The notes beneath the pieces are model-generated. The model saw nothing but the letters and a program-made list of their open reading frames with translations. It ran no database searches and was not told where the DNA came from. The position numbers and the translations under genes were made by a program. DNA of 64,000 nt, taken from positions 620,001 through 684,000 of the forward strand of contig NZ_QOLA01000002.1 of assembly GCF_003324565.1 (NCBI RefSeq). Reading direction: 5' to 3'. Of this stretch, positions 18,745 through 26,805 are shown one piece after another. Within the stretch, counting starts at the first letter, position 1, and each line of letters begins with the position of its first letter. This DNA comes from Streptomyces sp. SDr-06. Lineage in GTDB: Bacteria > Actinomycetota > Actinomycetes > Streptomycetales > Streptomycetaceae.

Positions 18745-19911
18745 GTGAGCCCCGTACGCGGCTGGCTCGGCCGCCATCCACGCGCCGCCGCCACCGCGCG
18801 GCCGGTGCTCGCCGCCGTCCTCGTCGCCCTCGTCACCTACGAAGGCGTGGCGCTCGCCCGCCAGCCCACCCGCCCCCACGCCATCGTGTGGAGCGCAGGC
18901 ATCGTGGTGTGCGTCTGCGCGGTGCCCTGGGCGCGGATCCCGCTCGTCCCGCGCGCCTGGACCGCGGCCGCCGTCAGCTGGACCGCCACCGCACTGCTCT
19001 TCACCGGCCGCCCCGAGATCGTCTGGGGCATGGGCGAGGCGATCGCGCTCCTGGTGCTGCTCTCCTCCGTCCTGCTGTACGCCCCCGCCCGCACCGCCGC
19101 CCTCCTCGGACCGGCGCTCGGCCTCGGCTGCATGGCGGCGCCGGTGCGCGACGCCCAGCCCGGACGCTTCACCCTGCTGTTCGCGGTGCTCGCCGTCGTG
19201 GTGAGCGCGTACTCGCTCCTGCTGCGCGCCCAGTCGGGCCAGCGGGTCCGCGACCTCGAAGCCGTGCGGACCGCCGAACGCATCGAACTCGCCCGGGAAC
19301 TCCACGACTTGATCGCCCACCATGTCACCGGCATCGTCGTGCAGGCCCAGGCCGCCCGCTTCACCGCCCTCTCCGGAGAACGCGCCGCCGAGTCCTTCGC
19401 CCGCATCGAGGAGGCGGGCGGCGAGGCGCTCGGCGCGATGCGGCGCCTGGTGCGGGTGCTGCGCGAGGGCGATCCGGAGACCGAGCCGGTGGCCGGCCTC
19501 GCCCAGGTCCGCGAACTCGCCGCCCGCTTCTCGCGGGCCGGGCCCCCGGCCGTGCTCTACGTGGAGACCGGCCTGGACGAGCGGCTGCCGGGCGACGCCG
19601 CCGCCCTCGCCCACCGGGTGGTCCGCGAAGCGCTGACCAACGTGCGCAAACACGCCGCCGACGCCACGGCCGTACGCATCGGCATCCGCACCACCGTCCG
19701 CGGCCTCGAAGTGCGCGTCGCCGACGACGGCTCCGGCGCGGTCGCACTCGCCGAACAGGCCCGCGGCGGCGGCTTCGGCCTGGTGGGTCTCACCGAACGG
19801 GTCGCGGCGATGGGCGGCGAACTCGCCGCGGGCCCCGCCCCGGAAGGCGGCTGGCAGCTCACCGCCGTCGTCCCGCTCGACGAACCGCCGCCCGGGGAGC
19901 GGCGGGCCTGA
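18745..19911 (+). CDS. membrane sensor histidine kinase (DesK/NarX-like, HisKA_3)
   Basis: This 388-residue kinase has four to five membrane segments in residues 20-160, then the dimerisation/phosphotransfer box ELARELHDLIAHHVTG with His187, and a compact ATPase domain (REALTNVRKHA, ADDGSG, GFGLVGLTER). It lacks an obvious extracellular sensing domain, so it probably senses a membrane or envelope cue. GTG 18745 follows the regulator stop closely with no independent ribosome site, so translation is probably coupled. Confidence 0.92.
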   Translation: MSPVRGWLGRHPRAAATARPVLAAVLVALVTYEGVALARQPTRPHAIVWSAGIVVCVCAVPWARIPLVPRAWTAAAVSWTATALLFTGRPEIVWGMGEAIALLVLLSSVLLYAPARTAALLGPALGLGCMAAPVRDAQPGRFTLLFAVLAVVVSAYSLLLRAQSGQRVRDLEAVRTAERIELARELHDLIAHHVTGIVVQAQAARFTALSGERAAESFARIEEAGGEALGAMRRLVRVLREGDPETEPVAGLAQVRELAARFSRAGPPAVLYVETGLDERLPGDAAALAHRVVREALTNVRKHAADATAVRIGIRTTVRGLEVRVADDGSGAVALAEQARGGGFGLVGLTERVAAMGGELAAGPAPEGGWQLTAVVPLDEPPPGERRA

Positions 19912-19973
19912 CCGGAACGGAAGTGGGGCGGACCCGGTGGGCCGGGGCGACCGGGCCCCCGGGCCCGCCCCGG

Positions 19974-20003
19974 CCCCGGCCGCCGATGCGGAGGCGGCCG
20001 GGG
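19974..20003. terminator. bidirectional terminator between kinase and AidA/PixA genes
   Basis: CCCCGGCCGCC (19974-19984) pairs with GGCGGCCGGGG (19993-20003) around an eight-base loop. It separates the convergent kinase gene and the last gene of the AidA/PixA operon. Confidence 0.75.
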
Positions 20004-20017
20004 GGTTCGGGGGGCGG

Positions 20018-20578
20018 TCAGACCGCGAGGACCCGGATCGAGGGGTGCTCGACGGTGTTCAGGTACAGCTTCTCCTTCTTGCCGTCCTGCTCCAGCTCCA
20101 CCACCAGGCGGTAGCGGTAGACCCCGGGCCGCGTGGTGCTCAGGATCGTGCCGGCCCAGTAGTAGTAGACGGGCGTGAAGGGGTCACGCATGCGGTCCGG
20201 CATCCCGTAGATCTTCAGCTCCGTGCAGATCTTCCGCTCGATGACGTCCTCCTCGTCCCCCCTCTCGGTGTCGAGGAAGACCAGGCTGCTGATCTTCGGC
20301 ATCGGCGGCCAGGTCCCGTCGGGGCGCTTCTCCATGTCGATCGGCCGGATGATCCAGTTCAGGACCTGGCCCTGCTTGCAGACCGTCTCCAGCCGGTGGG
20401 TGCCCTGCCCGGTGCCGCCCACGCTGTTGTCCATCATGTACATGGAGTCCTTCAGCGAACCCGTCGCCGCGGCCCGCCCCATGTTCACGAGCGTCACGAC
20501 ATTGAGCTGCACGGAGTTCAGCTGACCGGGGTTCTGCTTCTCCACCTCGCTGCTGCGGGTGCGCGTACTCGTACTCAA
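20018..20578 (-). CDS. AidA/PixA-type inclusion-body-family protein A
   Basis: This 186-residue protein has the features I associate with the AidA/PixA family: an N-terminal strand, then YMMDNSVGGTGQGTHRLETV, then a GQVLNWIIRPID segment and a beta-rich C-terminal half ending VEHPSIRVLAV. It has no signal peptide or membrane segment. PixA forms intracellular crystalline inclusions in Xenorhabdus and AidA is quorum-controlled in Burkholderia; the biochemical role is unclear. TTG at 20578 is the start because GAAGGAGGAGCG precedes it directly. It is the last gene of a six-gene operon. Confidence 0.75.
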   Translation of the reverse strand: MSTSTRTRSSEVEKQNPGQLNSVQLNVVTLVNMGRAAATGSLKDSMYMMDNSVGGTGQGTHRLETVCKQGQVLNWIIRPIDMEKRPDGTWPPMPKISSLVFLDTERGDEEDVIERKICTELKIYGMPDRMRDPFTPVYYYWAGTILSTTRPGVYRYRLVVELEQDGKKEKLYLNTVEHPSIRVLAV

Positions 20579-20601
20579 CGCTCCTCCTTCGGGCACGCCG
20601 T

Positions 20602-21039
20602 TCAGCCGATCAGGGCCGGCGACAACGTGGTGGTGATGGGGTCGGTGCTCGTGCCCACCCTGAACCTGATCTGGTACGGCACCGGCACCACGGCGTCCTT
20701 CTTCACCGTGCCGATCCAGTAGGCGACGTCGGTACCGGGATAGATCTTCCGCTCCGGCTCGATCACCTCCCGGTCGATCACGATGCCGTCGATGCTGACG
20801 AACGCCTCGCACTCCAGCGCGAGCACGTTCCACAGCAGCTGGTCGCCGCGCCGCACCTTCGTCCGCAGCTCCTCGGTGCCGAAGCCGGTGGAACCGCCCG
20901 CCTTGTTCGTGTCGTACAGATACAGATGGCCGTGCACGCTGTGGGAGGCCAGTGCCCCCACGCAGTCCACCACGGCGGTGATCGAGATCGGTCGCTTGGT
21001 GCCGACCGGGGTCTCCCGCGGCCTCGGTTTCGTGGTCAT
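20602..21039 (-). CDS. AidA/PixA-type inclusion-body-family protein B
   Basis: This 145-residue paralog starts with a basic tail (MTTKPRPRETPVGTKRP), then ISITAVVDCVGALASHSV, a shortened LYLYDTNKAGGSTGFGTEEL hallmark and GDQLLWNVLALE. The order of motifs is the same as in the three neighbours, but overall identity is low, so these are old duplicates. ATG 21039 was chosen because GAGGAGGAGCGG precedes it. It lies 23 bp upstream of protein A and 85 bp downstream of protein C. Confidence 0.74.
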   Translation of the reverse strand: MTTKPRPRETPVGTKRPISITAVVDCVGALASHSVHGHLYLYDTNKAGGSTGFGTEELRTKVRRGDQLLWNVLALECEAFVSIDGIVIDREVIEPERKIYPGTDVAYWIGTVKKDAVVPVPYQIRFRVGTSTDPITTTLSPALIG

Positions 21040-21124
21040 CCGCTCCTCCTCGTCCATGCTGGGTCAGGGGTCCCTGCGAGCCCGGCGCCGCCGCGCGCCC
21101 CGCGCGACACGCCTCGGGGCGCCG

Positions 21125-21925
21125 CTAGGAGAACGGGCGGGGCGGGATGGGCAGCAGGCCGAGCCCCGCCTTGGTGAAGGCGTTGCGCTTGGGCTCCGTG
21201 GTGACCCTGATCCTCGACTGGCACGTCAGGTTCACCGGCTCCCACAGCGACTCGCCGCCCTGCTCCACGAGCCGGTGGAGCTGGATGCGCATCGTGTACG
21301 CGTAGGTGCCCGGCCGCGACGTGTCGACCGTCGCCGACCAGTACCAGCCGTCGGTCACCAGGTCCGGCGAGCCGTACTCCGCCGGATAGATGATCTTCTC
21401 GTCGACGGCCTGGCCGTAGATGTCGGTGATCACCGGCGCGGGATAACTGTGCGCCTCCGTACTGCCGTTGGAGACCACCTTGCCGGTGACGTCGAGGACC
21501 TTCTGGCCCGACAGGCGGCCCCGGGTGCGCCGGGTGGTCTTGATCCGCCGGCCCGCGCTCTGCCGGATCCGGACCAGCTCGGCCGCCGCGTCCACACCGC
21601 CCGCCGTCGACTTCACCGCCAGGTCGTCCAGCTCGGCGAGCGCCTGCTCGTCGGTCTGGCGCGCCCGCTCGGCCTCGTAGCCGCGCGGCACGGTCGGCGG
21701 AATCGAACCCAGGCTGTAGGGCAGCCAGTTGAGGACCTGCTCGCTCGCCTGCGAACCGTCGCTCCAGTACGAGCCGTTGATCGCGGTCACCAGGTCACCG
21801 GTGCCCTGGTTCTGGGAGCCCTGCAACTTCATGTTGTCGAACAGGTACGTGTTGCCGTCCAGGGTCCGGGACTCCAGCGCGTTGCCGACGTCCACGAGCA
21901 CGATGACCGCTAACTGCTGGGGCAT
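21125..21925 (-). CDS. AidA/PixA-type inclusion-body-family protein C, with TTA codon
   Basis: This 266-residue protein is the longest paralog. The N-terminal part (VIVLVDVGNALESRTLDGNT, LFDNMKLQGSQNQGTGDL, EQVLNWLPY) and the C-terminal part (GWYWSATVDTSRPGTYAYTM) follow the family, but a charged, probably helical insert of about 70 residues (ERARQTDEQALAELDD) splits them. Codon 5 is TTA (21911-21913), rare in Streptomyces and read by the developmental BldA tRNA. A ribosome site GGAAGGTGG precedes the ATG. Confidence 0.74.
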   Translation of the reverse strand: MPQQLAVIVLVDVGNALESRTLDGNTYLFDNMKLQGSQNQGTGDLVTAINGSYWSDGSQASEQVLNWLPYSLGSIPPTVPRGYEAERARQTDEQALAELDDLAVKSTAGGVDAAAELVRIRQSAGRRIKTTRRTRGRLSGQKVLDVTGKVVSNGSTEAHSYPAPVITDIYGQAVDEKIIYPAEYGSPDLVTDGWYWSATVDTSRPGTYAYTMRIQLHRLVEQGGESLWEPVNLTCQSRIRVTTEPKRNAFTKAGLGLLPIPPRPFS

Positions 21926-21974
21926 GAGCCCACCTTCCTCGTCTCTCGTTGGGGTTCTCGCTCGCCGGACTCGG

Positions 21975-22490
21975 CTACGGGCACATCAGCGCGGGCGACG
22001 CGATGTGCAGCGTGCTGTACTCGCCCTCGTACATCTGCACCTCCAGCCGGTAGGGGTGGGCCACCCCGGGCGCCAGGTAGGGCACCACTCCGCTCCACAC
22101 CTCCAGTTCGGGGTTGTGGCGCTCCTCGGCGTGGCCGTCGCGGCCCGCCTGGTCCCGGGCCTCGCCCAGGGGTGTCCCCGGTAAGGGCCCGCGCGGTGCG
22201 GAGCCCTGGTGCGCGGGTGTGTGCGTGAGCGGGGCGGTGGGCCCGGCCTCGCCGTCCGGGCCGAGGAAGGTGATGTTCTTGATCTCGACCGGGGTCTGGA
22301 GGTCCACGGCCAGCGCCGACCAGGTGACCACCTGGCCCGGCTGGACGACCGTGCACAGCTCGGGGGTTCCCTGACCGGTGCTCTGCAGCGAACCGTCGTC
22401 GACCATGCACAGGTTCCCGTTGCGCAGGGTGCCGTCCGAGAGCGCCCCGATGACGTCCACGACCACGACGATGTTGACCTTCGGGTTCAT
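21975..22490 (-). CDS. AidA/PixA-type inclusion-body-family protein D, with TTA codon
   Basis: This 171-residue paralog is the clearest family member: VVVVDVIGALSDGTLRNGN, LCMVDDGSLQSTGQGTPEL, GQVVTWSALAVDLQTPVEI. A Pro/Gly-rich linker (residues 78-110) precedes the C-terminal strands ending SPALMCP. Codon 103 is TTA (22182-22184) within the linker. ATG 22490 was chosen because AGGAG precedes it; GTG 22496 would sit on that site. It is the first of four paralogs after the adenylate-forming enzyme gene. Confidence 0.77.
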   Translation of the reverse strand: MNPKVNIVVVVDVIGALSDGTLRNGNLCMVDDGSLQSTGQGTPELCTVVQPGQVVTWSALAVDLQTPVEIKNITFLGPDGEAGPTAPLTHTPAHQGSAPRGPLPGTPLGEARDQAGRDGHAEERHNPELEVWSGVVPYLAPGVAHPYRLEVQMYEGEYSTLHIASPALMCP

Positions 22491-22551
22491 CCTCACTCCT
22501 GTTCTCGTGTCCTGCTGTCGCGCCTGCCTGGACTGAACGGACCGGCCGGCC

Positions 22552-24108
22552 TCAGCCGCGGTCCCGCACCAGCGGCACCTTGCCCACGGCCGTCCGCTCG
22601 ATCTCCGGCGACCCCTTGGGGACGAACGCGATGTGGAAGCGGTAGCCGGTCTTCTCGATCGACAGCGGATTCGCCTCGCCCTGGTTGAACAGCGACAGGG
22701 CGCGCGGCACCGCGTTGACGAACACGCTCTGCAGCCCGTACGGGCCGAGCGTGGTGTCCATCCGGTAGGTGAGCCCGGCCACGTCGTCCACCGCGGCGAG
22801 CAGCGTGATCGTCCGCCCCTCGCGGTGGTTGACGAACTGCACCTCGTGCGCCACGTCGTCCAGATCGACGGCGGTCGCCGTCCGCAGCTCCTCGCGCAGC
22901 GCGTCGTAGGCGCGGGCCGCCGAGTACTGGCTGTCGGCCAGGTGCAGCACGTCGCCGGTGCGCCCCGCGAACTCGAACTGCTGCGTCTTGAGCCCCGGCC
23001 CGTCGAGCCGGGGCCGGCGGATCATGCGGTCGCCCAGCTTGAGGCGCAGCAGCGGCGCCTCGTGGGCGTGCAGCCGCGTCACGACCAGCTCGCCCTCCTC
23101 GCCCTCGCCGACCCAGCGCCCCCGCTCGTCGACGATCTCGACCAGGTGAAGACCCGGCACGGACGCCAAGTACGGCGATTCGGGGCCCAGTTGGAGGCCG
23201 ATCGTCTCGGCCTGCGTCGCCGCGAAGTAGCTCAGGATCACCAGGTTCGGATACATCGCCTGAAGCTCGGCCCGCTTGCGCTGCGGCAGCACCCCGCTGC
23301 CGTACAGGGCGACCCGGAAGCTGTCCCGGGCCTCCCGGCTCATGCCCGCCCCCAGCTCGCCGAGGATCGCGATGCCCGCCGTGATGCCCATCAGGGCCTT
23401 GGGCCCCGGGTACGAGAACATGTGCTCAAGGACCCCGGCGGTGACCGGGCCCGCCCCGATGTAGTTGACGCCGGGGACGTGCTGCAGGACACCGCCGACC
23501 ATCGTGCCGCTGCTCCACATCTGGTAGTCGGCCAGCGTGGTGTACAGCCATTTGGGGTCGGCGCCCCGCAGATGTCGCGCGAGCTGATAGGTGCCCATGA
23601 AGTGACCGGCGAGCTCGTACGTGTCGCGCAACTCCCGCAGGGAGTACACGATTTCCAGCGGACGGCCGCCGCTTGTGCCGCCGCTCGCCACTATTTCGAA
23701 CCCACCCTGGTTGAGCGGCACCACCAGGCCGGGGCGGTCCCCCATGAAGAAGTCGCGCTGGGTGTCCTTGTCGGACAGCGGAATGCGCTGCCATTCCTCG
23801 AACGTCGCCGGAGCGCCGGTGATCCCGGCCTCGGTGAGCCGGTCCCGCCACAGCGGATTCAGCAGGCTGGTGTTCACCATCTGCTGGAGCCGGCGCAGCG
23901 TCAACGCGTCCTGGATGTCGTGCGCCAATTCGCTGTAGGGGCTCCCGCAGACCCGTTCGCATTCACGCATCTTGCTGGCGAAGGAGGCGAGGAGCGGAAC
24001 AGCCGCCACCGAATCGGGTTTCACCTCCCAGTCGGGTATGAGCCGGCCCGCCAGCTCCCCGGCGTCCCCGGGCGCCACCCGGACCTGCGCATCGTGCACT
24101 GAACTCAT
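22552..24108 (-). CDS. PaaK-like adenylate-forming enzyme
   Basis: This 518-residue protein belongs to the phenylacetate-CoA ligase-like branch of adenylate-forming enzymes. It has the phosphate loop ASGGTSGGRP, the hinge-side FAGRTGDVLHL and the late catalytic lysine Lys510 in AVGKVPLVRDR. It should activate a carboxylic acid as an acyl-adenylate, then load it on CoA or another acceptor; no carrier-protein or condensation domain is present or encoded nearby. It lies between the decarboxylase (37 bp upstream) and AidA/PixA gene D (61 bp downstream). The substrate cannot be read from sequence. Confidence 0.82.
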   Translation of the reverse strand: MSSVHDAQVRVAPGDAGELAGRLIPDWEVKPDSVAAVPLLASFASKMRECERVCGSPYSELAHDIQDALTLRRLQQMVNTSLLNPLWRDRLTEAGITGAPATFEEWQRIPLSDKDTQRDFFMGDRPGLVVPLNQGGFEIVASGGTSGGRPLEIVYSLRELRDTYELAGHFMGTYQLARHLRGADPKWLYTTLADYQMWSSGTMVGGVLQHVPGVNYIGAGPVTAGVLEHMFSYPGPKALMGITAGIAILGELGAGMSREARDSFRVALYGSGVLPQRKRAELQAMYPNLVILSYFAATQAETIGLQLGPESPYLASVPGLHLVEIVDERGRWVGEGEEGELVVTRLHAHEAPLLRLKLGDRMIRRPRLDGPGLKTQQFEFAGRTGDVLHLADSQYSAARAYDALREELRTATAVDLDDVAHEVQFVNHREGRTITLLAAVDDVAGLTYRMDTTLGPYGLQSVFVNAVPRALSLFNQGEANPLSIEKTGYRFHIAFVPKGSPEIERTAVGKVPLVRDRG

Positions 24109-24145
24109 GGACGGCCCCTCTGTTTCTGCTGTGTCGGCGGATTGT

Positions 24146-25741
24146 TCAGCGGGTCGGCCGGGTTTGGCGGAGCAGATCCTGGCCCACCCTGCGGATTTCG
24201 CCGAGCAGCATGCGGAAGTGCTCGGCGGTGACCTGATGGTTCATCATGACCACGCGCAACGCGGCGGCTTCACCCACGTCGACCTTGGAGATGAAGAAGT
24301 TCCCCTCACATTTGATCCGGTTCCTGATCTCCACCTGGAAATCGTGCACATCCGCTTCGGAAAGACCCGCCGGGCGATAGCGGAAGCACAGGATGTTGGC
24401 CTCCGGGCGGTGCAGGGTCTCGAAGTCGGGCTCGCCTTCGAGGATGCGGTGGACCTCACCCGTCAGACGGCACAGATACTCGATCTTCTGCGCGAACAGG
24501 GCCCTGCCGTAAAGGGCCCACAGGGTCCACAACGGCATGATCATCGGGCGTTTGGTGCATTCGAAGTTCTTCTCGCCGCTGTCGAGCGCGGTGTAGATGT
24601 CCACGTCCTCGTCGAACACGTAACTCGCCTGCTGGCGGAACGCGCCCAGACTCTTCTCCCTGTTCCGGTAGAACAGCAGGGTGCACGGCGCGGGCGTGAA
24701 CATCATCTTGTGCGCGTCCCACGTCAGGGAGTCCGCCTTTTCGATGCCCCGCAGTTTGTGCCGCAGTTCGTCCGACACCAGCAGGCTCGCCCCGTGCGCG
24801 CCGTCGACGTGCAGCCACATGTCGCGCTCGCGGGCGAGCTCGGCGAGCTCGTCCAGCGGGTCGAAGGCGCCCACCGAGGTGGTGCCCGACGAGGCGACCA
24901 GGCAGAACACCTTCAGGCCGCGCCGCTCGGCCGCGTCCAGGACCGGACGCGCCCGCTCCACACAGATCTGGTGCTTCTCGTTCAGCGGCAACCGCACCAG
25001 ATGCGCGTCGCCGATGCCCATCACCCCCGCCGCCCGCGCGACGCTGTAGTGGACGTCGTCCCCGACCGCGATCGCGGGCCTGAGCTGCCCCGCGAGCCCC
25101 GAACCACCCTGCGACCAGTAGCCCGGGAACGCCTGGTTGCGGGCCGCGAGCAGCGCCGTGAGGTTGGCCAGCGAACCCCCGGAGGTGGTGATCATCGCGA
25201 AGCTGCCCCGGTCCCAGCCGATGAACCCGTTCAGCTCCTCGGCCATGATCCGCTCGGCCACGCTGGGGAGTTGGGCGGCCTCGTAGAACGAGGAGGGCTG
25301 GTTGACGACCGAGCTCACGAAGTCGATCACCCCGGACAGCGGCACGACGCCCGAGAACTGGCGCCCCATGTATCCGGGCGAGTGCACCTGGATGCCCGTC
25401 TTGACGTACAGGTCGACGATCGCCGCGAAGTTCTTCTCGTCGAACGCCGCGACCTGCTCGCGCTCCGTCGTCATCAGCGCGCGGGCCGCGTCCGAGATCA
25501 CCGCCGGGTCGGTCAGGTCGAGCCCCCTGATCGAGAGGTCGGCGAGGTGTTTCTCCAGTTTGGCGACGACCGTCTGCGACTGTTCACGAAAGAGCGCGGG
25601 GTCGAACGCCTCGAGTAATAAGCCGCCCTCGAGCGTTTCTGTCGCGCGGGGCGGTGAGGACGCACGCTCCGCCTGGGCGGAGAACGGCTCCGTGCCGTCG
25701 TGCCGCACACCGAAGGGACGCTCCGACCGGTATTCCGTCAA
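24146..25741 (-). CDS. PLP-dependent group II amino-acid decarboxylase, with tandem TTA codons
   Basis: This 531-residue protein is a fold-type I PLP enzyme of the glutamate/2,4-diaminobutyrate/aromatic-amino-acid decarboxylase group. Lys345 in TWDAHKMMF binds PLP; HVDGAHGASLL and TTSGGSLANL complete the site. It has the conserved VHSPGYMGRQFSGVVP segment of diaminobutyrate-type decarboxylases, but the substrate is open. TTG 25741 is the start, after GAGGAG; the frame stays open upstream without meaning. Codons 41 and 42 are both TTA (25616-25621), a strong sign of BldA dependence. It is the first gene of the operon. Confidence 0.87.
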   Translation of the reverse strand: MTEYRSERPFGVRHDGTEPFSAQAERASSPPRATETLEGGLLLEAFDPALFREQSQTVVAKLEKHLADLSIRGLDLTDPAVISDAARALMTTEREQVAAFDEKNFAAIVDLYVKTGIQVHSPGYMGRQFSGVVPLSGVIDFVSSVVNQPSSFYEAAQLPSVAERIMAEELNGFIGWDRGSFAMITTSGGSLANLTALLAARNQAFPGYWSQGGSGLAGQLRPAIAVGDDVHYSVARAAGVMGIGDAHLVRLPLNEKHQICVERARPVLDAAERRGLKVFCLVASSGTTSVGAFDPLDELAELARERDMWLHVDGAHGASLLVSDELRHKLRGIEKADSLTWDAHKMMFTPAPCTLLFYRNREKSLGAFRQQASYVFDEDVDIYTALDSGEKNFECTKRPMIMPLWTLWALYGRALFAQKIEYLCRLTGEVHRILEGEPDFETLHRPEANILCFRYRPAGLSEADVHDFQVEIRNRIKCEGNFFISKVDVGEAAALRVVMMNHQVTAEHFRMLLGEIRRVGQDLLRQTRPTR

Positions 25742-26225
25742 CGGGATCTCCTCTGAAGAAAGTGACGCGTCCGGGCACGGCGACGGCCCGAGGCTGCCGA
25801 GGCAACGGGGAATCGCCGGGGAAAGGCCCGGTGCGCCTGGTCGATGAACCGCCGGGGCCCTTGTACGCGGCGCCTCGCGGGAGCCACGCACCCGCGTGCG
25901 GCAGGGCACGGCGTGCTGCCACGCGGTGCGGATGGAGAAAGAAGAAGGGATGTCCGTGGTCCGCGCGAGCACGGGCGGACATCTCAGCCGGGCCGCTCCA
26001 GCGGGCCGCCACGTGTCAACAGGGTGGCAGCCCACATCCCGGTGAATTTCCGTGGCACCTGCGGGACCGCGTGCCGGGACCTACGGATCCGAGAGTTCAG
26101 CCGTTCTTCATGGACGGTAGTGCGGACCCATGCCGTCCGGGTCGCCGGGAATGCGGATCCGCCGGCATCTGTCCGTGCTGAAAAGGCCGGCCCGCCCCGA
26201 TGTCCCGGTTCTGCGCCACCGGTCC

Positions 26226-26249
26226 GTACGGTGTTCGCGAACTCCGTAC
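26226..26249. promoter_or_regulatory. 24-bp near-perfect palindrome, candidate operator
   Basis: The core GTTCGCGAAC (26233-26242) is a perfect 10-bp palindrome. It is flanked by one T/T mismatch and then GTACGG (26226-26231) and CCGTAC (26244-26249), which pair exactly; 22 of 24 bases are symmetric. A central CG step is common in LacI-family operators. It lies 485 bp from the decarboxylase start and 557 bp from the GH101 start. Confidence 0.6.
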
Positions 26250-26480
26250 CACCGCCCGGCGCACCGGGCGATTCCGTCCCTGCTGTTCCGTTTCACCCGC
26301 ACCATCGGCGTCCGCCCCCTCGTGCTCCCCGAAAGGCGAAGTCCTCCACGACCGGCGGGCCGAGCCCCCATTCGGCCAACCGCACGACAACCTGTCCGCG
26401 CCCTGGTCCCGATCATGGCCTGCGCTTCGCAGGAACAACAGTAGGGGCTCACATTCGGTAGCCGAACCATTCCGGAGAGT

Positions 26481-26533
26481 CTGTCCGAAAAGAAGTAAGG
26501 GGCCCCTCGCCGCCCCCCACGCTTTTCGGACAG
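26481..26533. repeat. 12-bp perfect inverted repeat
   Basis: CTGTCCGAAAAG (26481-26492) and CTTTTCGGACAG (26522-26533) are exact inverted repeats around 29 bases that include GGGGCCCC. It has no U-tract typical of a terminator. It may be a folded leader or the end remnant of a small element. Confidence 0.55.
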
Positions 26534-26805
26534 CACGCCTCCCACGCGGCCCGCGAGAGCGCGACGGACAACAGGGGGTTCTTCCCTTGGCATAGACCAG
26601 GGGCAGATCCTTTGTGCCAATTGAACCGGCTCCCTCCCCGCCGCCCCAGCGACCGGTAAACGCCAACCCGGCAGCGCCGGCCCGAACTCCCACCCGCCAC
26701 CGGAACCCGTTAGTCCAACACCCTTCCCTCCTTTGTCCATGGGCGCGACCGCCCCCGGCGGCACATCGTGGCCCGCACCCGAAGCCGTCACGAGAAGGAG
26801 CGAGC

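Larger units (their letters stand above)
25742..26805. other. 1.06-kb non-coding divergent region
   Basis: No gene is supported between the decarboxylase start (minus) and the GH101 start (plus); open frames here lack codon bias and ribosome sites. It holds GATGTCCG (25949-25956) with CGGACATC (25976-25983), the 24-bp palindrome at 26226-26249, the 12-bp inverted repeat at 26481-26533, and a locally less G+C-rich stretch around 26440-26620. It must contain the promoters of both the decarboxylase/AidA operon and the GH101 gene. Confidence 0.7.

Noticed and set aside
24146..25741. A siderophore cluster around the first decarboxylase
   Set aside because: There is no IucA/IucC synthetase, N-hydroxylase, acyltransferase or NRPS gene next to it.
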